Source: Acidobacteriota bacterium (GTDB lineage Bacteria; Acidobacteriota; HRBIN11). Taken from it: a stretch of 6,100 nucleotides of DNA. The notes below the pieces were generated by a model. The model was not told the origin of the DNA. It ran no database searches and worked only from the letters and a program-made list of their open reading frames with translations. Position 1 is the stretch's first letter; each line of letters begins with the position of its first letter. Position numbers and translations under genes: made by a program. Positions 1 to 5,667 of the stretch are shown here, one piece after another. The DNA is taken from positions 1 to 6,100 of the forward strand of contig JANXAA010000139.1 of NCBI GenBank assembly GCA_025061865.1, read 5' to 3'.

Positions 1-12
1 CCCGTTTCTATC

Positions 13-508
13 TTAGAAGGATAGGCGGGCGCCGAACCGCACGGCCAACGGCGGCGAGAAGAAGCGGGTCTTCAGGTAGTCCGGGTTGATCTGGCGGATT
101 TCTGCATCGGTCATGCCCGCCCGGTATTGCCCGTAGGTGAACTCGACGACCGTGTCCTTATCGGTGGCGGCCTGCTGGTTCAACAGGTTAAAGACGTCGA
201 CGGTCAACGTAAGGTGGGTCCGCTGGGTCAGCTTGAGAGTGTAGTCGGCGGGGAGGTCGACGTTGAAGATCGTATCGGTCCGACCGGGTGCGCCCCGGGG
301 TCCGACGTAGCGGGTACCCGGCGGGTAGAAGATAAGGGCGCCCAGCTTGCCCATCGGGGTCCCCGACTCGACGGACACGTCGGCGCCCAGGTTCAGGCTC
401 ATCGGAAGCGTGTAAGAGCCGTGGACGCGGAACACATGGGTCCGGTCTGCAAACAAGGGGCCACTCGTGGGGGTCTGCTTCAGGCCCGGGAACAAGGCCG
501 GATTACCA
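13..508 (-). pseudogene. Receptor fragment 5: C-terminal barrel strands
   Basis: When the extra base at 509-512 is removed, FDFP runs into GNPALFPGLKQTP and then FADRTHVFRVHGSYTLP, the strongly conserved late-barrel motif of carboxypeptidase-regulatory TonB receptors. The following VDLPADYTLKLTQRTHLTLT and DVFNLLNQQ form the last strands, and the protein ends RFGARLSF. The terminal Phe is the usual recognition signal for outer-membrane barrel assembly. This piece has no ribosome binding site or leader and would not be exported if translated alone. Confidence 0.78.
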
Positions 509-1326
509 GGGGAAGTCGAACAGACCCGTGATGTTGGGGTCAGGCTGGCCGAGTTCGTCCAGAAGAGGATCCGTGTAACGTCGCTCCCGCCAGTTATAGC
601 CGGCGTAGAAGCCCCGCAGGCGGGACCACCGGCAAGAGGCGATGAGTTGCCAGTTGTCGCTGTACCGCTTGGTGACCATGACCTCGAAGGCCGTATAGTT
701 CCGCTCAGGATTTGGGAAAAGCTGACCCCGTGAAATGCGGCCGACCAGGAAGCCCGTCGGGTCGTAAATCGGTTCCCTACACACGATCTGGTCGCTGGGG
801 TTCGTATTAACCCACATCCCGGTGTCAGACCGTCCAGCGACGATGTCCTCGTGGGCGTTCATCTGGATGTCCTCGATGACCCGTCCCATCCACCGCCGCT
901 GGAAGCGGGCCGAGACGACTAAGTCCTTCCAAACCTGCCGCTCGACGCCGACCATCCACTCGCCGACGTACCGACCCTTGAGGTGCTGACCCATACAGGC
1001 GGGGGCGTCGTAGCGATTGCCGGCCACGTCCAAGCCCGGCTCGCCGTCGCACACGTACTCGGGGATCCAGCGGCACCGTGCTCCCCAGCGAAAAGCTGTC
1101 GGGCCAGGTCGTTCAAGACTCGGTAGTAATCCTCGGCCGGCATATCCAGGGGCGCCAAGGGCCGAGATTTCGATGTTTGTCTCGGACGACAGGGAACGGG
1201 CGGCGATGTCTATCGGGATTTCCTCGAAGAACCATCCGTAGTAGCCGAAGGCTTTTCCCTTCCGGTCGTTCAGGAAGTCCCACACGAAGCCGAGGCGGGG
1301 CGCCCACTGGTTAGTGATGGTCATCC
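503..1326 (-). pseudogene. Receptor fragment 4: distal barrel
   Basis: It opens with MTITNQWAPRLGFVWD and FGYYGWFFEEIPIDIA, a well-conserved barrel segment. Between about 1160 and 1075 the sensible protein lies in another frame (PAEDYYRVLNDLARQLFAG), so two further lesions that cancel each other are inferred. The original frame then resumes with EYVCDGEPGLDVAGNRYDAP, KGRYVGEWMVGVERQV and PNPERNYTAFEVMVTKRYSD, then NWQLIASCRWSRLRG. The fragment ends DPNITGLFDFPW at a TAA created by one extra C on the coding strand (509-512). Confidence 0.72.
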
Positions 1327-1983
1327 CTTGACCGACAGCTCCAGCCCCTTCAGCGTCTGGTGGTCCCATCGGACCCCCAACTTCAGCGTCCGGTTCGGGA
1401 CGGGGTTCCAACTGTCCTGGGCAAACCACGAGAAATAGGCCCCCCAGGTGGCCAGCGAATTCGGCGACGTGCGATGACCGTCCCGATAGAGCCGGAACTG
1501 AGCCCAGGAAGCCCAGAGGCCGACCCGGCCACAGACAGCCGGGTCATCGATCCGGTCGATGAAAATCTGATGACCCGTCGTCGAACGCTGGCTTTTACGT
1601 TCCCCCGTGTCAGTCTTGATGTACGTCCACTCCTTCGGCTCACCGGGATAGATCCACGTGTGGTCCCACTCGATACGTTGCCACTGGGCACCGACTTTCA
1701 ACTCGTGACGTCCTAAGAACTCAGGGACGATGTAAGTCAGCTTGCCGATAGCCTGAGGGATCCGACTGGTCCCGTCGACAAGCCGCCCCTGCAGGCCGCC
1801 CCTGAAGGCGACGGTCGGACCTCGTCTGTCCTGAATAGAGTCCTGGTTTAGGAAATCGCGATTCCTGATGGAGTCATAGTGATACCCGACCGTCGCTTCA
1901 GCCAAGAGGTGGTTCCCGAACAAGCCCGTCCAGCGGACCAGGGCGTTGTGACCGCCAAAGGTCGCCCCCGGCTCGGCGTCCTC
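1321..1983 (-). pseudogene. Receptor fragment 3: central barrel
   Basis: This is the longest undamaged part of the receptor, about 220 codons in the same frame as the sequence before the TAG. It contains alternating-polarity strands and long loops, for example GNHLLAEATVGYHYDS, RHELKVGAQWQRIEWDHT and FSWFAQDSWNPVPNRTLKLG followed by VRWDHQ. The last is the conserved mid-barrel pair of strands in Oar-like receptors. Sense reading fails after LELSVKG, where a GGG run at 1325-1327 seems to have lost a base, giving TGA at 1321-1323. Confidence 0.75.
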
Positions 1984-2826
1984 CTAACGACTGGCCAGGA
2001 AGGCCTGGGAGAACCACAGCCCCTTCTGCATCCGACCTGGGTCGCCAAAGGCCGCCGTCTCGATGATGTGGTTTGCGCTGGCATTCCAGGTCAGCTTACC
2101 CGAATAAGGGAACGTCCATCGGGTCGAGGTCACGTCGCCCAAGGCGGCCAAGGGGAGATCCACCGGGGCGACTCGGGTGATACGGTCCTGGGTCGGGCGA
2201 AAGCCAGGAACCAGAACAGCTTGTCTTGGATCCGGCGACCGCCGACAGCCAATCCCACGTCGAAGTTCGTGACGCCCTTTGTGTAGACTTCTGGGGTAAA
2301 CGTCGTGCCCGTGCATTTCCGAGTCCCTTCTAGGGCCGACAGCCGCCAGTAGGCGAAGACGTCTCCGGTAAATTTGGTTGTCACCCGACTTGGTGATGAT
2401 GTTAATGACGCCGCCCAGGGCTTCGCCGTATTCCGGTTCGTAGCCGCCGCTCTTGACTTGGATTTCCTTAATGAAATCAAAAGGAATGGCTGATCCCATC
2501 AAGCCGAGTTGGATCGAGTAGGAACCCAGGGCCCCGTACCCGGCGTTTGTGATCGAGAGACCCTCGACGATATAAGTATTTTCCAGGCCTGTAGCGCCAC
2601 CGATGGTCGGGTTGGCCACCCCGAAACCGATCGTCGCCCTCGCCCCGATGTAAGCCGCCGATGAGAAGGAACGACCCACAGGCACCGACTGCATAAGGGT
2701 ATCGGTGACCACCACGCCGGGGCTGGCCGACGTCACGTCCACGACGGGCGTCGCTACGACCTCGACGACTTCTTCCTCCCGAAGCGTCACCTGCAGGATA
2801 GTCCGCTGGCCTAGGGCGACCGTCGC
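1984..2826 (-). pseudogene. Receptor fragment 2: plug domain and first barrel strands
   Basis: The upstream end reads ATVALGQRTILQVTL, the end of the regulatory-like domain, then the TonB-box-like segment and the plug (SVPVGRSFSS, TYIVEGLSI, FIKEIQVKSGGYEPEYG, GGVINIITKSGDN). At 2376-2377 one extra base moves the frame; removing it gives SGDNKFTGDVFAYW, the usual exit from plug to first strand. The shifted frame carries FTPEVYTKGVTNFDVGLAV and DKLFWFLAF. Near 2190-2203 a one-base loss returns to the first frame (PTQDRITRVAP). The fragment ends FLASR at TAG 1984-1986, and the same frame simply continues beyond it as EDAEPGATFGGHNALVRW. Confidence 0.75.
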
Positions 2827-3103
2827 GCTGACAGCTTATAGGGTGCAAAACCCGTAAGACTGAAAAAGACCTGATATTGCCCCGGCGTCAGGAAAGGAAA
2901 AGAGAATTCACCCTTGTCGTCCGTTAAGGCCCGGCGAGGGACGCCCGTCTCGGAGACGGCCGTGACGGCTACACTTGGAAGGGCTTCCCCTGGAGGTCCA
3001 CGACTTTCCCAAAGATGGACCCCGTCGTCGCGCTTTCCTGGGCCCACGCAAGTCCCCCTGCGAGGAGGCCCATGAAAGTCCATTAAAGCCATGCGCGCCT
3101 CAT
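2827..3103 (-). pseudogene. Receptor fragment 1: signal peptide and carboxypeptidase-regulatory-like domain
   Basis: The start at 3103 has GGGAGG six bases upstream and a basic, hydrophobic leader ending AWA before QESATTG, a good signal peptidase I site. TTA to TAA at codon 7 (3083-3085) would stop translation; a Leu there gives a continuous leader. At 2987-2990 four Gs are present on the coding strand where five restore the sense reading VDLQGEALPSV. The rest (SETGVPRRALTDDKGEFSF, then LTGFAPYKLSA) is the small beta-sandwich typical of the N-terminus of these receptors. A GCGCG at the end of the fragment reads through correctly as GCG, so a GC dinucleotide duplication is likely. An alternative ATG at 3092 would bypass the TAA but lose the signal peptide. 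Confidence 0.75.
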
Positions 3104-3109
3104 AGCAAA

Positions 3110-3115
3110 CCTCCC
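3110..3115 (-). promoter_or_regulatory. Ribosome binding site of the disrupted receptor
   Basis: GGGAGG on the minus strand stands six bases before the ATG at 3103. It decides this start over the internal ATG at 3092, because only the 3103 start gives an export leader. Its good condition suggests that inactivation is recent. Confidence 0.65.
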
Positions 3116-3266
3116 TGGCTGTGATCCATGGGTGTTAGATAGATTCGGGTGCTGAGATCGATACTAATTTATCCGACCGAAACGGCCCGTTAGCCTGAGA
3201 GTCGAAGGCCCCATGACAACCAGGGACCTTAAGATTTTCAAGATGGTCGTCACATATCCTCCGTTT

Positions 3267-3295
3267 GGATGGACCCCGTTGATTAGGATGGACCC
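3267..3295. repeat. Direct repeat of GGATGGACCC
   Basis: Two exact copies of GGATGGACCC start 19 bases apart, about two helical turns, in the divergent spacer. This spacing suits a pair of protein-binding half-sites. A related GATGGACCCC is present at 3014-3023 inside the receptor leader region. Function is unknown. Confidence 0.45.
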
Positions 3296-3355
3296 ATTCT
3301 AGCGAGCCGGGTTAGGTCTGGGTGTTGGGTCTTAAACTCTCAGGGATCGGGAAAG

Positions 3356-3371
3356 GGTCAGACGCCTGACC
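3356..3371. repeat. Short inverted repeat (GGTCAG/CTGACC hairpin)
   Basis: GGTCAG, a four-base loop ACGC, and CTGACC make a perfect six-base-pair hairpin about 100 bases before cinA. No T-rich tail follows, so it is unlikely to be an intrinsic terminator. Its arms match the GGGTCAGG motif found in the other two spacers of this window. Confidence 0.5.
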
Positions 3372-3408
3372 TCTAGACTCGCTCCGCATTTTAAGGGGAC
3401 GTCCCTTG

Positions 3409-3449
3409 TCTTGCGTCTAGCAACCTGCATCTTGCATCCTGTACGTGCA
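3409..3449 (+). repeat. Degenerate tandem heptamer array, consensus TCYTGYA, upstream of cinA
   Basis: Successive units are TCTTGCG, TCTAGCA, ACCTGCA, TCTTGCA and TCCTGTA, then a six-base remnant CGTGCA, and TCCTCGG beyond the array. The array ends just before the cinA ribosome binding site. A second array with the same consensus lies before the transaldolase gene (4829-4877). Short tandem heptamers of this kind are known in intergenic regions of some bacteria, for example cyanobacterial STRR sequences. I do not know a described family with this exact consensus. Confidence 0.65.
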
Positions 3450-3454
3450 TCCTC

Positions 3455-3462
3455 GGAGGAGG
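3455..3462 (+). promoter_or_regulatory. Ribosome binding site of cinA
   Basis: GGAGGAGG lies five bases before the ATG at 3468. It fixes the start there rather than at an in-frame start codon near 3411, which would place the heptamer repeats inside the protein. Confidence 0.8.
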
Positions 3463-3467
3463 TGTGT

Positions 3468-4694
3468 ATGCCGGCGAGTCGGGTCGCCATCGTGGCCGTC
3501 GGAACGGAGTTACTGGACGGCGGACGGGTCGATACAAATGGGCCGTGGCTTTCGGCTCGCCTCCGGGCTTTGGGCTTCACAGTCGCCGGTCGTCTCATCG
3601 TACCCGACGACGTCACGGCGATCCAAGAAGGACTGACCTTTTTCCGGGACCGGGCCGACGTCCTCATCGTGACGGGCGGCCTTGGGCCGACGCATGACGA
3701 TGTCACGCGGGAAGCCGTCGCCGGATGGCTCGGCCGAGCGGTCGTCGAAGACGCCGACTGGCGTCGCCGCATGGAGGCTGACATCGCGGCTCGGGGGATT
3801 TCGCTTCCACCGATGGTCTTCCGGATGGCGCAGGTCGTGGAAGGGGCCGAGGTCTTGCCGAACCCGGTCGGTGCCGCCCCGGGTCAGTGGATCGAGGCCG
3901 GGGACCGAATCTGCGTCCTGTTGCCGGGTCCGCCGGCCGAGCTCCAGGGTATCTACCAGGCCCATTTAGAGGCACGCCTGCGCCGGCTGGTGGCCCAACC
4001 CCCGCTACGGGTCGTCCTACTGCGGACGAGCGGTGTCCCCGAGTCCCGCATTGCCGAGCGGGTCCAGGCCCTCTTGGACCGTTCCGACGTGACGTGGTCT
4101 ATCTTGCCGGGACCGGCTCGCGTCGACCTGGAGGTCCGATGGACAGGCCCGAGCGATGAACCAGCGTGGCGACATCTGCTAGAGCGCCTCCGGCAGGCTC
4201 TCGGGGACGACCTCTACGCCGAGGGCGACATACCCATCGAACAGGTCGTCGGCCAGCGGCTCCGGGACCGGCGGCAGACCTTGGCGACGGCCGAGTCCTG
4301 TACGGGCGGTTTGCTAGGCCACCGAATCACGAACGTGCCCGGGAGCTCGGAGTACTTCCTGCGAGGCTACGTCGCTTACAGCAACGAAGCAAAGGTCGAC
4401 CTCCTAGGTGTGGACCCCGAGGCCATCCGGCAGTATGGTGCAGTCAGCGAGCCGGTCGTCCGGCAGATGGCCGAGGGGGCCCGTCGACGAGCCGGGACCG
4501 ATTGGGCCGTCGCCATCACAGGTATCGCCGGTCCGACGGGTGGGACGCCGCAAAAGCCCGTCGGGACCGTCCACATCGCCGTCGCCGGCCCAGACGGGAC
4601 GACGCACCGCTGCTTTCAATTCCGGGGGACTCGGGAGCTCATCAAAGAGCAGTCGGTCCAGATGGCCTTGGACCTCCTGCGCCGGCGGCTTTAG
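3468..4694 (+). CDS. cinA: CinA family protein: molybdopterin-binding-like domain plus nicotinamide-nucleotide amidase
   Basis: The 408-residue protein has the full two-domain CinA layout and the usual length. The N-terminal MoaB/MogA-like domain (about 1-170) starts VAIVAVGTELLDGG and carries TGGLGPTHDD (69-78), NPVGAAPGQW (132-141) and LLPGPPAEL (151-159). In studied homologues this part hydrolyses ADP-ribose-type substrates. The C-terminal PncC domain (about 255-408) has LATAESCTGG with Ser277, the expected nucleophile, then AYSNEAKVDLLG (303-314) and ITGIAGPTGG (350-359). It is expected to deamidate NMN to nicotinate mononucleotide in pyridine-nucleotide salvage in the cytoplasm. All motifs are intact and the ORF has no lesion. 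The competence link implied by the name belongs to some species only and cannot be assumed here. The receptor is divergent upstream and the transaldolase gene follows 211 bases downstream on the same strand. Confidence 0.95.
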   Translation: MPASRVAIVAVGTELLDGGRVDTNGPWLSARLRALGFTVAGRLIVPDDVTAIQEGLTFFRDRADVLIVTGGLGPTHDDVTREAVAGWLGRAVVEDADWRRRMEADIAARGISLPPMVFRMAQVVEGAEVLPNPVGAAPGQWIEAGDRICVLLPGPPAELQGIYQAHLEARLRRLVAQPPLRVVLLRTSGVPESRIAERVQALLDRSDVTWSILPGPARVDLEVRWTGPSDEPAWRHLLERLRQALGDDLYAEGDIPIEQVVGQRLRDRRQTLATAESCTGGLLGHRITNVPGSSEYFLRGYVAYSNEAKVDLLGVDPEAIRQYGAVSEPVVRQMAEGARRRAGTDWAVAITGIAGPTGGTPQKPVGTVHIAVAGPDGTTHRCFQFRGTRELIKEQSVQMALDLLRRRL

Positions 4695-4801
4695 TTCGAC
4701 CCTCCGGCCCGTCGGGGAGCATCCCGCTGAACCGGTCTGGCGAACGGGGTTAGGTGGGGTCGGTGAATCCGCTCGGGGCGGAGGCGTAGGGATGGATGTC
4801 C

Positions 4802-4826
4802 CCTCCTGGCCAGTAGGGTCAGGAGG
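4802..4826 (+). repeat. Strong hairpin downstream of cinA
   Basis: CCTCCTG (4802-4808) and CAGGAGG (4820-4826) pair perfectly. The stem extends inward to ten pairs with one G-U, closing a five-base loop (AGTAG). It could slow or end transcription after cinA or protect an RNA end. The absence of a T tract after it weakens a simple intrinsic terminator reading. Confidence 0.5.
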
Positions 4827-4828
4827 CT

Positions 4829-4877
4829 CCTCGCATCTCGTATCTTGCGTTTGGCATCCTGTATCTTGTATCCTGCA
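4829..4877 (+). repeat. Degenerate tandem heptamer array, consensus TCYTGYA, upstream of the transaldolase gene
   Basis: Units read CCTCGCA, TCTCGTA, TCTTGCG, TTTGGCA, TCCTGTA, TCTTGTA and TCCTGCA, seven in phase without a gap. It matches the array before cinA in consensus, orientation relative to the downstream gene and placement just upstream of the ribosome binding site. It ends 28 bases before the ATG. Confidence 0.68.
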
Positions 4878-4895
4878 TGGTGTCCCCAAACCGTC

Positions 4896-4899
4896 GAGG
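4896..4899 (+). promoter_or_regulatory. Ribosome binding site of the transaldolase gene
   Basis: GAGG lies six bases before the ATG at 4906. The reading frame is open far upstream into cinA, so this site and the family N-terminus (MRIFLDTANVDEI) set the start. Confidence 0.6.
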
Positions 4900-4905
4900 C
4901 AATCG

Positions 4906-5562
4906 ATGAGAATTTTCTTAGACACGGCCAACGTCGATGAAATCCGGCGCCTGGCGGCCACCGGCGTGATCGACGGGGTCACGACGAATCCGACCCTGCT
5001 GGCTCAGCAGGGCGGAGATCCCCTAGCGGTCCTGAAAGAGATCTGCACCATCGTCCAGGGGGACGTCAGCGCGGAGGTCGTGGCGACCCAACACGAGGAG
5101 ATGATCGCCGAAGCCCGTCGGTTGGCCGCCTTGGATCCCCATATCGTCGTCAAGATCCCGATGACGGCTGAGGGCCTCCGGTCGATCCGGGTCCTCAGTC
5201 GGGAAGGCATTCGGGTCAACACGACCCTCATCTTCACGCCCATTCAGGCCCTCCTGGCCGCCAAGGCCGGCGCCTACATCGTCAGCCCCTTCGTGGGCCG
5301 GCTGGACGACATCGCCCATCGGGGGATGCAGGTCATCCGTCAGACCGTGGCTATCTTTCGGAACTACCAAGTCAAGACGCAGGTCCTGGTCGCTTCGATT
5401 CGGCACCCGCTCCACGTCTTAGAGGCGGCTCGCCTGGGAGCCGACATCGCGACGATGCCGACGAAGGTCTTCGAACAGCTCTTAAAGCATCCCCTGACGG
5501 ACATCGGTCTGGAACGGTTCCTGAAAGACTGGCAGTCGGCTGGCTACGGCCGGATCTTGTGA
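4906..5562 (+). CDS. tal: Transaldolase, short TalC/fructose-6-phosphate aldolase subfamily
   Basis: The 218-residue protein is a TIM-barrel class I aldolase of the TalC/FSA (MipB) group, which is usually about 215-220 residues. Motifs seen: FLDTAN (4-9), GVTTNPTLL (24-32), SAEVVAT (55-61), VVKIPMTAEG (81-90) with Lys83 as the Schiff-base lysine, VNTTLIF (104-110) and SPFVGRLDD (127-135). Family knowledge: E. coli fructose-6-phosphate aldolase has Gln59 and Tyr131 where transaldolases have Glu and Phe. Here the residues are Glu57 and Phe129. I therefore infer true transaldolase activity, moving a dihydroxyacetone unit between sedoheptulose 7-phosphate and glyceraldehyde 3-phosphate in the non-oxidative pentose phosphate pathway. 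Automatic pipelines may name it fsa. It is cytoplasmic and probably oligomeric like its relatives. No lesion is seen. Confidence 0.93.
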   Translation: MRIFLDTANVDEIRRLAATGVIDGVTTNPTLLAQQGGDPLAVLKEICTIVQGDVSAEVVATQHEEMIAEARRLAALDPHIVVKIPMTAEGLRSIRVLSREGIRVNTTLIFTPIQALLAAKAGAYIVSPFVGRLDDIAHRGMQVIRQTVAIFRNYQVKTQVLVASIRHPLHVLEAARLGADIATMPTKVFEQLLKHPLTDIGLERFLKDWQSAGYGRIL

Positions 5563-5646
5563 AATTCGGTGTGAGTCCGCAGACGCTGTAGGGTCAGGGC
5601 TCGTAGGATCAGGAACTGCAGTCTGAGAAAGGCCTGACCCCGAATT
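5563..5646. repeat. Bipartite inverted repeat (REP-like) between transaldolase and lipoprotein genes
   Basis: The right arm CCTGACCCCGAATT (5633-5646) is complementary to two separated left pieces, AATTCGG (5563-5569) and GGGTCAGG (5591-5598). The left side thus looks like the same arm with about 21 extra bases inside it. The motif GTAGGRTCAGG occurs at 5588-5598 and 5603-5613. The palindrome ACTGCAGT sits at 5615-5622. It could act as a bidirectional end structure or be a remnant of a small repeated element. No T tract supports an intrinsic terminator. Confidence 0.45.
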
Positions 5647-5655
5647 CCCGTGCTT

Positions 5656-5660
5656 GGAGA
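5656..5660 (+). promoter_or_regulatory. Ribosome binding site of the lipoprotein gene
   Basis: GGAGA lies seven bases before the ATG at 5668. A second GGAG at 5663-5666 is too close to the start to be the main site. This spacing supports the chosen start. Confidence 0.5.
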
Positions 5661-5667
5661 CTGGAGC

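Larger units (their letters stand above)
13..3103 (-). pseudogene. TonB-dependent receptor (Oar-like, carboxypeptidase-regulatory N-terminus), disrupted
   Basis: The intact form would be an outer-membrane beta-barrel that takes up a large ligand using TonB energy; the substrate cannot be told. Read from ATG at 3103 the parts are a signal peptide (MRRAWL, stop, then WTFMGLLAGGLAWA), a carboxypeptidase-regulatory-like domain (GSIFGKVVDLQG, then TDDKGEFSFPFLTPGQY), a TonB-box-like stretch (VVEVVATP), a plug (YIVEGLSI, GGVINIITKSG) and a long barrel ending in RFGARLSF with the usual terminal Phe. About 1,030 codons is normal for this family. Disruptions seen: TAA 3083-3085; -1 near 2987-2990; +2 or -1 near 2822-2829; +1 at 2376-2377; -1 near 2190-2203; TAG 1984-1986; -1 near 1325-1330; +1 near 1155-1170; net -1 near 1060-1085; +1 at 509-512. 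The frames add up consistently. The family call is strong. Whether the lesions are biological or from assembly is less sure. Confidence 0.85.
3104..3467. other. Divergent intergenic spacer between receptor and cinA
   Basis: This stretch holds no convincing gene on either strand. It must contain the start regions for both the receptor (leftward) and cinA (rightward). Visible structure: a direct repeat of GGATGGACCC at 3267-3276 and 3286-3295, the segment GGGTTAGGT at 3309-3317, a small hairpin at 3356-3371 and degenerate heptamers at 3409-3449. An AT-richer patch lies around 3160-3175. I could not identify a clear -35/-10 pair on either strand. Confidence 0.6.
4695..4905. other. cinA-transaldolase intergenic spacer
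   Basis: The 211 bases contain no gene of their own. In order they hold GCGAACGGGGTTAGGT (4740-4755, 14 of 16 bases shared with 3302-3317), a hairpin at 4802-4826 that includes GTAGGGTCAGG (4813-4823), and heptamers at 4829-4877. The same kinds of module occur in the same order before cinA, with different distances. Confidence 0.55.

Noticed and set aside
127..531. Plus-strand open frame of 134 codons opposite the receptor
   Set aside because: It is antisense to conserved receptor barrel sequence (FADRTHVFRVHGSYTLP) and has no recognisable features; a GC-rich shadow.
537..544. GGGTCAGG as a further repeat copy
   Set aside because: It lies in the receptor coding strand as codons for the conserved QPDPN segment and lacks the GTA head, so it is best explained by coding constraint.
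13..3103. Programmed frameshifting or split multi-subunit receptor
   Set aside because: Eight shifts in both directions without slippery heptanucleotides or downstream structures, and fragments without their own starts, do not fit programmed recoding or separate subunits.
3409..3449. CRISPR array
   Set aside because: Units are seven bases, degenerate and without spacers.
3411..3467. Upstream in-frame start for cinA adding 19 residues
   Set aside because: The added residues are translated heptamer repeats. GGAGGAGG five bases before 3468 and the family start (VAIVAVGTELL) favour 3468.
4166..4753. Plus-strand open frame of 195 codons inside and beyond cinA
   Set aside because: It overlaps the conserved PncC domain in another frame and reads as Arg/Pro-rich shadow.
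4408..5562. A 384-codon open frame that would extend the transaldolase upstream into cinA
   Set aside because: The extra N-terminal part overlaps cinA out of frame, then translates the spacer and heptamers. The family N-terminus begins exactly at 4906 behind a ribosome binding site.
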